From Holophagae bacterium (GTDB taxonomy: Bacteria; Acidobacteriota; Holophagae; Acanthopleuribacterales; Acanthopleuribacteraceae), in contig JAJCXM010000022.1 in NCBI GenBank assembly GCA_029263455.1, positions 372,001 through 436,000 of the forward strand: a stretch of DNA of 64,000 nt, read 5' to 3'. Of this stretch, positions 44,492-53,348 are shown one piece after another. The translations under genes were made by a program, and so were the position numbers. How positions within the stretch are numbered: the first letter of the stretch is position 1; each line of letters starts with the position of its first letter. The notes under the pieces are model-generated. The model saw nothing but the letters and a program-made list of their open reading frames with translations, made no database searches and was not told the DNA's origin.

Positions 44492-44952
44492 GGTGAGGAC
44501 GCCAGGTGTTTATATGTGGTTCGTAACGTGATTGTCCTGGCGTCATCGTGCTGACTCCAATTCTCCTGGTAGACACCAGTTTCTGTGGGATGGTAGTCGA
44601 TGCCAGACAAGCCGTCGCTTGTCGCCAGTCGAAAAACGCCGTCATCGATTAATACGCCGTGCATAATTGATCCTTCTTGCGGCCCAAAAAAGACGATTGC
44701 CTCAAATTCGCCAACATCGATCGCCCGAATCATTCCATGGGCCTCCCAAACAGCGCGCGTAGGATGTTTTCCGACGAATGTGAATTTGATCCAATCGCCA
44801 CCTAACACGGACTCATAGCTCAATTTACCTTCGGCTTGAGTGCCATCTGGGTAAACACTATGAGTTTGCCACTCGCCTATGAGGAAACTTAAAGGCGTCA
44901 TGGACTCAGAAAGAACGGCGGACTCGAAGCATATGAAGGCCAAAAACCACAT
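44488..44952 (-). CDS. Secreted lipocalin-like (DUF1579-type) protein
   Basis: The start is set at ATG 44952, which opens a short signal peptide (MWFLAFICFESAVLS); a longer frame to 45204 would overlap the divergent gene's region and gives no plausible N-terminus. The 154-residue product resembles DUF1579/THAP4-like calycin barrels: FLIGEWQTHSVYPDGTQAEGKLSYESVLGGDWIKFTFVG, alternating strands, then YQENWSQHDDARTITLRTTY. Such barrels bind small hydrophobic ligands or heme; no ligand is evident here. It is the first gene of the coupled three-gene minus-strand run. Confidence 0.6.
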   Translation of the reverse strand: MWFLAFICFESAVLSESMTPLSFLIGEWQTHSVYPDGTQAEGKLSYESVLGGDWIKFTFVGKHPTRAVWEAHGMIRAIDVGEFEAIVFFGPQEGSIMHGVLIDDGVFRLATSDGLSGIDYHPTETGVYQENWSQHDDARTITLRTTYKHLASSP

Positions 44953-45110
44953 CTTACGTACCCCAATTTGTTTTCGACAAACTAGCGCAGAAAGCAATAG
45001 CTTGGCAATTGGCATTTTTGAATGATTGTTTATGACGCCCGGCGCTTTTTGCTTGTTAGACTGGAGCCAAAAGGCATCACAGTACATAAGAGGTGATGAC
45101 GGAGGACACC

Positions 45111-45719
45111 ATGGAACAGGATCAAAAGGTAACGACGTCAAGGCACAAGATACGTGGGCTAATGGCCGAATTAGTTGTTGTGTTTGTGGGTGTCTATTTG
45201 GCATTTTGGCTTAATGTCTATCAGCAAGAACAGCATGATCAGAAAGCCAAGGTCGCTTTTTGCGAATCAGTGTTGGCCGAACTCATCGTCATCAGTCGCG
45301 GCATAGCCAAGCCGCTAAACGAACAGGCATCTGACGCTTTGAATCACCTAAATGAGCACGGTAGTAAGGATTTTCAACCGCCGCTATTGTTTTTTGACAG
45401 CGAGAGTTTATTAATCAAATCGGCGGTTGACCCCATTCGCTTCGATGCTATTGGCAACGACCTTGCCGTTAATCTGGCTCTTGGACACAACGGCATAACG
45501 TCTTTGAAAAATCGTGTAGACACATTTCGTGATCTCTGCGTGCGAGACATCATTGGCACAGACGGGAACATGCGAAAACAGCAATTACTTAGCTACGAAC
45601 GACTCTTGCACGAGATTATCGATGGCAGCGGCTCTCTCATCACGGCTATTGAGGATCATGCATTGCCTGACCTTCGCCTTCAAATTGCTCAGCTGAAAGG
45701 TGAATGGTCGTCATTGTGA
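45111..45719 (+). CDS. Single-pass membrane protein of unknown function
   Basis: The product from ATG 45111 (GGAGG 5 bases upstream) is 202 residues. A basic N-terminus (TTSRHKIRGL) precedes one membrane helix at about 19-38 (MAELVVVFVGVYLAFWLNVY). The remaining 160 residues are helical and outside the cytoplasm or on its surface, including HDQKAKVAFCESVLAELIVISRGI and LLSYERLLHEII. This layout matches a loose set of small conserved hypothetical proteins with an AFWLN-type helix end, but I cannot name a family. It is convergent with the M3 peptidase gene, from which a strong hairpin separates it. Confidence 0.6.
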   Translation: MEQDQKVTTSRHKIRGLMAELVVVFVGVYLAFWLNVYQQEQHDQKAKVAFCESVLAELIVISRGIAKPLNEQASDALNHLNEHGSKDFQPPLLFFDSESLLIKSAVDPIRFDAIGNDLAVNLALGHNGITSLKNRVDTFRDLCVRDIIGTDGNMRKQQLLSYERLLHEIIDGSGSLITAIEDHALPDLRLQIAQLKGEWSSL

Positions 45720-45855
45720 CCGTATTTTTGCTGCTCGAATTAGCATCAAAATGATGCTTGTTGCGGGCCAGCAAGGTCGATGCTCTTAGATGACGACCCT
45801 TCGTCGGTTCCAAAAAGGCTTCGATGTAGACAATCCGTAACAGTTGGGTAGCCAT

Positions 45856-45878
45856 AGGGCCAGCATAAAGCTGGCCCT
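45856..45878. terminator. Perfect hairpin between convergent genes, terminator-like
   Basis: AGGGCCAG (45856-45863) and CTGGCCCT (45871-45878) form an 8-base-pair perfect stem with a 7-base loop, centred between the convergent ends at 45719 and 45888. No T-run follows on either strand, so intrinsic termination would be inefficient. Its position, 10 bases beyond the peptidase stop, suggests 3' end protection or pausing. Confidence 0.5.
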
Positions 45879-45887
45879 TAGTCGGGT

Positions 45888-47993
45888 CTATTGAGGAGGG
45901 CTATCAAGACCTCGACGTTTTAGCAGTGGGGCAATACTAGGTTCTTGGCCCCTGAAACTTTGGTAGAGGGTCTGTGGTTCGGCCGTGCCGCCTCTCGACA
46001 GAATATGGTCGCGAAACGATTTGGCTGTTGCTTCGTCAAAGATTCCGTTCTTCTTAAATACTTCAAACGTATCTGCATCCAGGATTTCAGCCCAAATGTA
46101 ACTGTAATAGCCCGCAGAATAGCCGCCAGCAAAGATGTGAGAGAAGTAGGTTGAACGGTATCTGGGGATTATTTCGTCAATCAGTCCCAAATCATCCATC
46201 GCCTTCTTTTCAAATGCCAACGTGTCCTGCTCTTGACCGTCACTGATGCTGTGCCATTTCATGTCCAGGTATGACGCCGCCAAATACTCAACGGTTTTGA
46301 ATCCCTGGTTGAATTGACCCGCAGCTTTGAGCTTATCAATTAGTTCCATGGGAATGGGTTCGCCAGTCTTGTAATGTTTGGCAAACTTACTTAAGACTTC
46401 TTTTTCAGAAAGCCAGTTTTCCATTACTTGGGAGGGAAACTCAACAAAATCACGGTTAACGGCAGTGCCGGAGAGCGAATTGTAGTGGCAATTGGACAAG
46501 AGTCCGTGAAGCGCATGACCAAATTCATGAAATAGGGTGGAAGCCTGTTCGAAAGTCAATAAGGTGGGCTCGCCTGCGGCTGGCGCCGGATAATTAAAGC
46601 AATTGACGATGATCGGTTTTACTTGGCCATTGAAAAAGGATTGTTTTCTAAATGAGTTCATCCACGCGCCACTTCGCTTGCTGTCACGCACATAGTAGTC
46701 GGCGAAATATACGCCAAGCAGAGAGCCGTCTTTGTCAAATACCTCGAATGCTTTGACGTCAGGATGATAGACAGGAAGGTCAGAGCGCTCTTTCATGGTG
46801 ATGCCAAAGAGTTTATTGGCTACGTTGAGCGCGGCGTCGAAAGTACTAGTTACCGAAAAGTAGGGCCGCGTTTGCTCTTCATCAAATTGATATTTGGTTT
46901 TGCGAATCTTTTCAGCGTAATAGGCCCAGTCCCATGGTTGCAACTTGAAGGTTCCACCTTCTTGGTCGATCATGGCTTGCATCATGGCGGCTTCATCTTT
47001 GGACTTGTTAATAGCGGCAGGCCATACTTGATCCAGTAGTGCATAAACGCCCGCGGGCGTTTTCGCCATGTTCTGTTCTAATACGTAATGAGCGTGGGAT
47101 TGATAACCCAATAACTTTGCTCTCTGCGACCGTAATGCGGCGGTTCTGGACGCGACTTTCTTGTTGTCAAAATCGTTGTCGTTATTTGCGTTGTTTGCGT
47201 AGCCTTTGAACATCTTCTCCCGCAGACTGCGGTTTTCAGCGAATTGCAGGAAGGGCGTCATGCTGGGTCTGTGGAGCGTGAATACCCATTTGTTATTGTG
47301 GCCCTTCTTTTCTGCTGTTTGAGCAGCACTGGCGACAATCGCGTCTGGAATTCCGGCCAAATCATCTTTGTTATCGATGACGAGCTCCCAACGGTTGGTA
47401 TCCTTGAGTTGGTTCTCTTGGAACTTGAGCTGTAACAATGAAATCTCTTCATTTAATGCTCGCAGGCTGCTCTTGTCTTTTTCGCTCAGGTTGGCGCCAC
47501 CGCGCACAAACTGTTTATATGCGTTTTCTAATAAAATCTCTTGTTCGGCTGCCAGCTTGAGGGATTCTTTTTGATGATAAACAGCCTTGACCCGCGAAAA
47601 AAGCTGCGCATTAAGTACAAGATCATCGTTAAGTTTGGTCAGTTCTGGCGTAATCTCGGCTGCTATTTGATTCAACCGATCGCTCGAGTGCGATGACATG
47701 AGGTTGAAAAAAACGCTACTCACGCGCGACAAAAGTTGCCCTGAATTTTCTAGAGCCTCGATCGTATTTTCGAAATTGGCTTCCTCTTTATTATCAATGA
47801 TGGCCTTGATGTCGGCGTTATTGGCCTTGATTCCGGCCCGAAATGCAGGTAAGTAGTGGCTTTCTTGGATTTGATCAAATGGTGGTATTCCGTGTGCCGT
47901 TTCAAATTCACTCATAAACGGATTCAATGGTTCACCGCCTATCGAAGTTGCTGCTACGAGGCAGCTCAGTATTATGCCCATCCAACGCGTCAT
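45888..47993 (-). CDS. dcp: M3-family zinc metallopeptidase, peptidyl-dipeptidase Dcp-like
   Basis: The 701-residue protein has a signal peptide (MTRWMGIILSCLVAATSIGG) and the M3 catalytic motif FHEFGHALHGLLS (HExxH at about 489-493). NRDFVEFPSQVMENW follows, and the C-terminal ISDGQEQDTL...FEKKAMDDLG...IIPRYRSTYFSHIFAGGYSAGYYSYIWAEILDADTFEVF contains the substrate-binding Tyr-rich region. It removes C-terminal dipeptides or cleaves short peptides, probably in the periplasm. The export signal distinguishes it from cytoplasmic oligopeptidase A. It appears intact and monocistronic, with the hairpin at 45856-45878 just after it. Confidence 0.95.
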   Translation of the reverse strand: MTRWMGIILSCLVAATSIGGEPLNPFMSEFETAHGIPPFDQIQESHYLPAFRAGIKANNADIKAIIDNKEEANFENTIEALENSGQLLSRVSSVFFNLMSSHSSDRLNQIAAEITPELTKLNDDLVLNAQLFSRVKAVYHQKESLKLAAEQEILLENAYKQFVRGGANLSEKDKSSLRALNEEISLLQLKFQENQLKDTNRWELVIDNKDDLAGIPDAIVASAAQTAEKKGHNNKWVFTLHRPSMTPFLQFAENRSLREKMFKGYANNANNDNDFDNKKVASRTAALRSQRAKLLGYQSHAHYVLEQNMAKTPAGVYALLDQVWPAAINKSKDEAAMMQAMIDQEGGTFKLQPWDWAYYAEKIRKTKYQFDEEQTRPYFSVTSTFDAALNVANKLFGITMKERSDLPVYHPDVKAFEVFDKDGSLLGVYFADYYVRDSKRSGAWMNSFRKQSFFNGQVKPIIVNCFNYPAPAAGEPTLLTFEQASTLFHEFGHALHGLLSNCHYNSLSGTAVNRDFVEFPSQVMENWLSEKEVLSKFAKHYKTGEPIPMELIDKLKAAGQFNQGFKTVEYLAASYLDMKWHSISDGQEQDTLAFEKKAMDDLGLIDEIIPRYRSTYFSHIFAGGYSAGYYSYIWAEILDADTFEVFKKNGIFDEATAKSFRDHILSRGGTAEPQTLYQSFRGQEPSIAPLLKRRGLDSPPQ

Positions 47994-48128
47994 GTATTTC
48001 CTCTTTTTCTGTCTGATTCATGCGCAAAGGGTGAGACATAAAATCGTCCAAATGAAGGCGCACTTTTTGTCTTACGTCCACGTTAACGATTAGTTTGGTT
48101 TCAAAAGTAAAAAGCCTATGCAATCGAA

Positions 48129-49025
48129 TTAGATCGGGTTGTCGCTGATAAATTGATTGATGGCTACAGCGAATTCAGGACCATTATCCTCTTGTAGAAA
48201 ATGACCGCCTTTGATAATCCGATGATTTTGGTTCAGACAGCCAGGTATGTGTTTTTGCATCAAACGATCCATGCCGCGCATGATGGGGTCGCCATTGCTG
48301 AAGCAAGTTAGGAAGGGACGCTGCCACTGGCATAAGTTGGACCAAGCCAATTGATTCTGTTGTGCGTCATAGGTGTCAGATTTGATTGGTACCAGCCGCG
48401 GAAAAGCTCGGGCGCCAGCTTTGTACTTGGCACTGGGAAAAGGCGCGTTGTAAGCCCGTTTTAGACTTGCGTCAAACTTCTTGAAACAGCCTGCCTCGAC
48501 AATACGCGCGATAGGGAACCAAGGGCTGAAACGGGCAAAGACTCGCCATACCCGGAAAATAGACGGCATCTTGTGTTGACCAGTTGGTAATGCACTGTTA
48601 CCCACAACGATTCTTGAGAACAAATCGGCGTAGCTGCCCGCAAGTCGTAATCCCAATAACCCGCCCCAGTCCTGACAAACTAAAGTGGACGTGCGGATCT
48701 CAAGGGCATCTATTAATGTCAGCAGCCAAGTGAGGTGCTTGTTATACGTGTAATCCGAGATGGCGGTCGGTTTGTCTGACTTGCCAAAACCGATCAAGTC
48801 AGGTGCAATCACTCGGTAGCCCGCCTTTACACATACCGGGATCATGAAGCGATACAGATAAGACCACGAAGGTTCACCATGGAGCATAAGAATGACCTGG
48901 CCGTCTCTGGGTCCTTCATCAAGGTAGTGCATGGTTAGGCCCGCTTCCACATCCAAGTAATGAGCATCAAATGGGTAGTCGGGCAGATTTTCAAATCTCG
49001 ATAGGGGTGTTTTAAGTACGATCAT
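48129..49025 (-). CDS. Alpha/beta hydrolase, haloalkane dehalogenase-like (HLD-I type)
   Basis: The 298-residue protein has the haloalkane dehalogenase set: HGEPSWSYLYR (49-59, with the oxyanion residue and halide-binding region), the nucleophile motif VCQDWGGLLGLRLA (Asp119, Trp120), an acidic residue after strand 7 (SNGDPIM) and the general base in KGGHFLQED (His275). HLD-I enzymes hydrolyse terminal haloalkanes to alcohols. Closely related epoxide hydrolases lack the Trp next to the nucleophile, which favours dehalogenase. It is preceded by a 182-base region shared with the divergent Grx-rhodanese gene. The natural substrate is unknown. Confidence 0.85.
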   Translation of the reverse strand: MIVLKTPLSRFENLPDYPFDAHYLDVEAGLTMHYLDEGPRDGQVILMLHGEPSWSYLYRFMIPVCVKAGYRVIAPDLIGFGKSDKPTAISDYTYNKHLTWLLTLIDALEIRTSTLVCQDWGGLLGLRLAGSYADLFSRIVVGNSALPTGQHKMPSIFRVWRVFARFSPWFPIARIVEAGCFKKFDASLKRAYNAPFPSAKYKAGARAFPRLVPIKSDTYDAQQNQLAWSNLCQWQRPFLTCFSNGDPIMRGMDRLMQKHIPGCLNQNHRIIKGGHFLQEDNGPEFAVAINQFISDNPI

Positions 49026-49207
49026 GGTATGAAATATGCCGCCTTTCGAAGATGCAAATGTTTATGACTTTTGGACACAGCTAGATAAAGAGAAAAGTAA
49101 TTTGTTAATTATTGTAGCGGTCGCCTTGCCTCTGGACCAAAACGAATGCTCGCGGTATAGTGTGGGCCCGTCAACTGGCGGTCGAGGGTAGGCAAATGGA
49201 GGTCATC

Positions 49208-49876
49208 ATGGAAACTCAACTGAAAGAACGAATTGATAAGCTTGTATCGCATGAGAAAGTGTTTTTGTTTATGAAAGGAAACCCTTCGTTTCCTCAGTGT
49301 GGATTCTCAAACCAAGTCGTGCAGATATTGAAAGCTTACAAGATCCCGTTTGGCCACTTTGATGTGCTTTCCGATTCCGAAGTGCGCCAAGGAATTAAGG
49401 ACTATTCGGACTGGCCGACCATCCCTCAATTATTTGTAGGTGGCGAGTTCATGGGTGGATGTGACATTGTTCGCGAAGCCTGGGAGAACGGCGAATTGAC
49501 TGAACAGCTTAAAGAGACTTTTCCTGACCTCACGATCGAGGCACCGAAACCTCCAGCTCAGGTCGTACACATTTCACCGTCTGATGCCAAACAATTATTG
49601 GAAGAGGCTTCCTCAAAAATGCTCGATGTACGTTCACCAGCAGAGCGAGAATTGGCGTCGGTAGATGGCTTTCAGCTGCTCGATCAAGAGTTAGTCCAGG
49701 AGATGGTCGACAAGTGGGACCGTGAGACACCGCTCGTTTTTATGTGTCACTTTGGCGGTCGTTCGACTCAAGCAGCGGAGTTCTTTTGTCAGCAAGGTTT
49801 CCAAAATGTCAAGAACGTCGCAGGTGGAATTGACGCCTGGTCCAAGCAAGTTGATAACGCCTTACCGCGTTATTGA
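49208..49876 (+). CDS. Monothiol glutaredoxin (Grx4 type) fused to a rhodanese domain
   Basis: The start is ATG 49208, 5 bases after GGAGG. Residues 1-110 are a CGFS monothiol glutaredoxin: FLFMKGNPSFPQCGFSNQVV (Cys31), then DWPTIPQLFVGGEFMGGCDIV. Residues about 120-222 are a rhodanese-like domain with KMLDVRSPAERELA and the persulfide loop VFMCHFGGRST (Cys180), ending NVAGGIDAWSKQ. Grx4 proteins carry and transfer [2Fe-2S] clusters; a rhodanese could deliver or accept sulfane sulfur. The fusion suggests one protein joins both steps. It is convergent with moaA, 4 bases apart. Confidence 0.92.
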   Translation: METQLKERIDKLVSHEKVFLFMKGNPSFPQCGFSNQVVQILKAYKIPFGHFDVLSDSEVRQGIKDYSDWPTIPQLFVGGEFMGGCDIVREAWENGELTEQLKETFPDLTIEAPKPPAQVVHISPSDAKQLLEEASSKMLDVRSPAERELASVDGFQLLDQELVQEMVDKWDRETPLVFMCHFGGRSTQAAEFFCQQGFQNVKNVAGGIDAWSKQVDNALPRY

Positions 49877-49880
49877 TCGC

Positions 49881-50873
49881 TTAACCGCCAATCTGGAACA
49901 TTTCAACGCGCTCCCTATCGCTGGTTTCCGTACGGAGCTGGGAATAGCGATCGCTGCGTATGGACCATAGTTGGGACACCGCGCGTTGCAAATCATCGTC
50001 TGTTTTAGCCGACCTCAAGTAGGGGCGGATGTCGGTGCCTTTTGACCCAAAAAGGCACGTGTACAATTTGCCGTCGGCCGACAACCTCAAACGAGAACAA
50101 CTCTGGCAGAAGGGTTTCGATACCGACATGATCACACCGAACTCGCCTCCGTCGCGATACACAAATCGATTAGCAACGTCATGGTTTGAGTTCCTTGGTT
50201 TAGGCACGAAATCGTAGACTGCTTTCATGCGTTCCAAGATTTCGGCACCTGTAACGACACGATCCAATGTCCAGCCATTCAGCGTACCGACATCCATGAA
50301 TTCAATGAACCTTAACTGTGCGCCCATGTCTTTTGCTTGTTGTGCCATGGCGACGATCTCATCATCATTGACGCCCTTTTGAACAACCATATTGATCTTT
50401 ACTGGGCTCAAGCCTAATTCGAGGGCGTAATCGACTGCACGTAGCACTTGCTCGGCAGACTCTTGGTGCAGCGTGAGCTTTTTTAGTGTGGCCGGTATGA
50501 GGCTGTCCAAGCTAAAGGTGACCCTTGTTAAACCTGCATCGCGTAGAGATTTGCCATGTTCGTGGAAGAACATGCCATTCGTCGTTAGGGCCGTTTCCTT
50601 GAGTCCGGGCAGCTTAGTAAGTGCTTTGACCAATAGGTGCAAGTCGCGCCTGAGCAGTGGTTCTCCACCTGTCAATCTTGCTTTTTCCACGCCCAAGGTG
50701 GTCAGCGCGTTGGTCAACCGTACGATTTCTTCAAATGTCAAAATCTCTTTTCGCGGCAGAAATTGATATTTTCGGTGGCCAGGCATGCAGTAACTACATC
50801 GCAAATTACAGCGATCGGTTACCGATATCCTGAGATCGGTTAGGGGGCGTTTGAATACATCTTGAATGGTCAA
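49881..50873 (-). CDS. moaA: GTP 3',8-cyclase MoaA (molybdenum cofactor biosynthesis)
   Basis: The 330-residue radical-SAM protein has the N-terminal cluster motif DRCNLRCSYCMP (Cys22, Cys26, Cys29), GGEPLLRRD, the C-terminal GTP-binding cluster FCQSCSRLRLSADGKLYTCLFG and the conserved terminal Gly-Gly that is needed for GTP cyclisation. It converts GTP to 3',8-cyclo-GTP, the first step of molybdopterin synthesis. The other moa and moe genes are not nearby. The final residues and length match MoaA; it is a complete gene. Confidence 0.96.
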   Translation of the reverse strand: MTIQDVFKRPLTDLRISVTDRCNLRCSYCMPGHRKYQFLPRKEILTFEEIVRLTNALTTLGVEKARLTGGEPLLRRDLHLLVKALTKLPGLKETALTTNGMFFHEHGKSLRDAGLTRVTFSLDSLIPATLKKLTLHQESAEQVLRAVDYALELGLSPVKINMVVQKGVNDDEIVAMAQQAKDMGAQLRFIEFMDVGTLNGWTLDRVVTGAEILERMKAVYDFVPKPRNSNHDVANRFVYRDGGEFGVIMSVSKPFCQSCSRLRLSADGKLYTCLFGSKGTDIRPYLRSAKTDDDLQRAVSQLWSIRSDRYSQLRTETSDRERVEMFQIGG

Positions 50874-51224
50874 AAAGGATCGTCCTCAAAACATCTATTC
50901 TGACGTGCTTTGTGTGAACGCGCAATTACTGAAGGATAAGTGCCATCCGTATTTGCTTCGCGAAAGCGAGTAGGGTTTGTTGATAATCTTGCCAATCAAT
51001 GATGGGTCAATTGGAATGGTTGGCAAAATGAGGTAGGCGAATGAGTTCTGTCGTCACAGAACTCGAATATTTATTGACCAACGCCAACTAGAGTTCGGGT
51101 CATGACGTTTAGATTGGGACATCGTCATAATGGTGTCCAAATGGGTAACGGCATGTTTTTGGGTATGTTGACATCCATTAGTTCAATCGTTATCCTCGCC
51201 GGTATTCAAATCGGGAGTCTAGGC
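50874..51224. other. Intergenic region with two inverted repeats upstream of the sulfatase-TPR gene
   Basis: This 351-base stretch has no supportable gene. It contains a widely spaced inverted repeat TTGCCAA (50989-50995) and TTGGCAA (51020-51026), and a perfect 8-base-pair hairpin GAGTTCTG/CAGAACTC (51043-51050 with 51057-51064, loop 6). Neither is followed by a T-run. Both could be operators or leader elements of the gene starting at 51225 or of the divergent moaA. A frame open from 51102 is merely an extension of the downstream gene. Confidence 0.4.
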
Positions 51225-53348
51225 ATGGCTTGGCGTTTGCTGGTCTTACTAAGTTTGGCGGCTTGTCTTAGCTGCGGCAAAAACGAGCGCTGGAACGTCG
51301 TGCTGGTCACTTTTGACACGACGCGCGCAGATTATATTGGATGCTACGGCAACGAGAACATCCAAACACCGATCGTAGACAGACTTGCGGCAGAAGGGGT
51401 GCTCTTTGAGCATGCCTATACACCGGTTCCTATAACGTTACCCTCGCATTCGACCATGATGACCGGCAAAAACCCTTTCTCTCATGGGATACGCGACAAC
51501 GGCTTGTTTGTATTAGGTGAGAATCAGCTCACATTGGCCGAAATTCTGAAGGCTCGAGGATATCGCACGGCCGCAGCAGTAGCCTCGTTTCCGCTGACTT
51601 CTAAATTTGGCATCAATCAGGGATTTGACTTGTTCGACGACATTCTGGCAACGCCTTATCAAGACCTGTATGGCCGTCGAATTTTTCCTAAGGAACGGCT
51701 CTTCTTTGATGAACGCAAGGCCGCACGGGTAAACGAGGCATTGCTGCCATGGTTAGAAGAAAACCACCATGAGCCGTTTTTTCTGTGGGCCCACTATTTT
51801 GACCCTCATCATCCCCACGAGCCGCCTCCACCCTACAATCAACTCTATGCGCACGACCCTTATGCTGGTGAAATTGCCTATGCTGATGAAAGCTTCGGTG
51901 TGTTGATTGATAACCTCAAACGCCTAGGTGTATACGATAAAACGCTAATCATCTTTACCTCCGACCATGGCGAGGGCAATGGCGAACATAACGAGTCCAC
52001 CCATTCTCTATTGCTATACAACGCAACGCTCCACGTTCCGCTGGTCATCAAAGCACCAGGTGGGGCTGAAGGCCGCCGAGTTTCTCAGCGTGTTGGCACG
52101 GTTGACCTGTTCCCAACGGTACTGGAATTCTTAGGCATGACCTCAGCTGATGATATTCAGGGTCAAAGTTTACTTGGTTTGCTTAAGAAAGACGGTTCAG
52201 TAAAGGTTCCGGAATCGCCCCTGTATGCTGAGACTCTCTCGCCGCGGTTATCACAGAATTGGGGAGAGTTACGGGCATTATTTGAAGGTGATTACAAATA
52301 CATCCATGGGCCTAGGCCTGAGCTTTTTGATATCACCAGAGACCCTCGTGAATTAAACGATCTCAGTCAGGTTGAACCAGAAATTGCTGCATCGCTGCGT
52401 GCCAATTTACAAGATTATCTTGCCAATAACGCGGTACATGGATTGGATAGTTCGACAGTACTTGATGAGGAAACCGCCGAACGACTGATGGCGCTCGGCT
52501 ACATTCAGAGTAGCGGCGCGAAAGTAGGTCCCATAGAAGAGGTCCTAAGGCAGGATGGCACGCCGCCGCAAGATCGAGTAGGCGACAACAGTGCATACAG
52601 CATGGCGAAAACCTTTCTCTTTCAAGGCAAGTTCGTCGAAGCTCAGGAACTTCTGCAAGATTTACTTACAAGCGACCCAGGTAACCCTCACTATTTGGAA
52701 ATGGCGGCCAATGCGGAACTCATGGTCGGAAACCATGATCAAGCGCTTGATTTGTTGGAACAATTGAAAACAATTTCCCAAGAATATGTGCCTCCAGAAA
52801 GGCTCTTGAACGCGATGGGTGGAATCTTTTCCCAGCAAAAAAAATGGCCGCAGGCTTTGGAGCGATACCAAGAGTCGCAGGCGCTTAAGGCAACAGCTGA
52901 AGGACAGTATATGCTCTCCCAAATACATGGAGCCCTCAATCAGCAACATGAATGGCTACGATGCCTAGAAAACTCTCTGTCCATCGATGCCCATTATGTG
53001 CCTGCGCGGTTAGATCTGGCCATTCAACTGGCTGGCAGCGGTGACCTGGCTGGAGCCGAAACAGAATTCAAACGAGCGATGGCCGATCAGCCATACCATG
53101 CGCGTTCCTTCTTTAACTACGGCGCTTTCCTTGTTCAACAACAAAGTTTTAAGCAGGCGATCCCTTATTTCGAACGCGCTATTGCATTGAAAAGTGACTA
53201 TTTGGGCGCGTACCAATCGTTGGTAGATCTACATAGCGGTCTTGGCGAACGGGTAAGAGCTGAATATTACTATTCAATTTTGAAGGGTTTAGCGCCACAC
53301 AGCAAAGAAACAAGAATTGCTCAGTCGCTGCTAGAGGTTGATCAATGA
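51225..53348 (+). CDS. Sulfatase-like lipoprotein with C-terminal TPR repeats
   Basis: ATG 51225 (GGGAG upstream) opens a lipoprotein signal with LAAC lipobox (Cys14). Residues about 22-415 are an alkaline-phosphatase-superfamily sulfatase domain: VVLVTFDTTRADYIGCYGN (Asp31), TLPSHSTMMTGKNPFSHGIR, FIFTSDHGEGNGEH-like IFTSDHGEG and VDLFPTVLEFLG. At the nucleophile it has Thr71 in ITLPSHS, not the C/S-x-P-S-R formylglycine motif, so it may be a phosphatase, phosphodiesterase or phosphotransferase. The final 260 residues are TPR repeats (AKTFLFQGKFVEAQELLQ and later units). Its stop overlaps the parvulin gene (ATGA). Confidence 0.88.
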   Translation: MAWRLLVLLSLAACLSCGKNERWNVVLVTFDTTRADYIGCYGNENIQTPIVDRLAAEGVLFEHAYTPVPITLPSHSTMMTGKNPFSHGIRDNGLFVLGENQLTLAEILKARGYRTAAAVASFPLTSKFGINQGFDLFDDILATPYQDLYGRRIFPKERLFFDERKAARVNEALLPWLEENHHEPFFLWAHYFDPHHPHEPPPPYNQLYAHDPYAGEIAYADESFGVLIDNLKRLGVYDKTLIIFTSDHGEGNGEHNESTHSLLLYNATLHVPLVIKAPGGAEGRRVSQRVGTVDLFPTVLEFLGMTSADDIQGQSLLGLLKKDGSVKVPESPLYAETLSPRLSQNWGELRALFEGDYKYIHGPRPELFDITRDPRELNDLSQVEPEIAASLRANLQDYLANNAVHGLDSSTVLDEETAERLMALGYIQSSGAKVGPIEEVLRQDGTPPQDRVGDNSAYSMAKTFLFQGKFVEAQELLQDLLTSDPGNPHYLEMAANAELMVGNHDQALDLLEQLKTISQEYVPPERLLNAMGGIFSQQKKWPQALERYQESQALKATAEGQYMLSQIHGALNQQHEWLRCLENSLSIDAHYVPARLDLAIQLAGSGDLAGAETEFKRAMADQPYHARSFFNYGAFLVQQQSFKQAIPYFERAIALKSDYLGAYQSLVDLHSGLGERVRAEYYYSILKGLAPHSKETRIAQSLLEVDQ

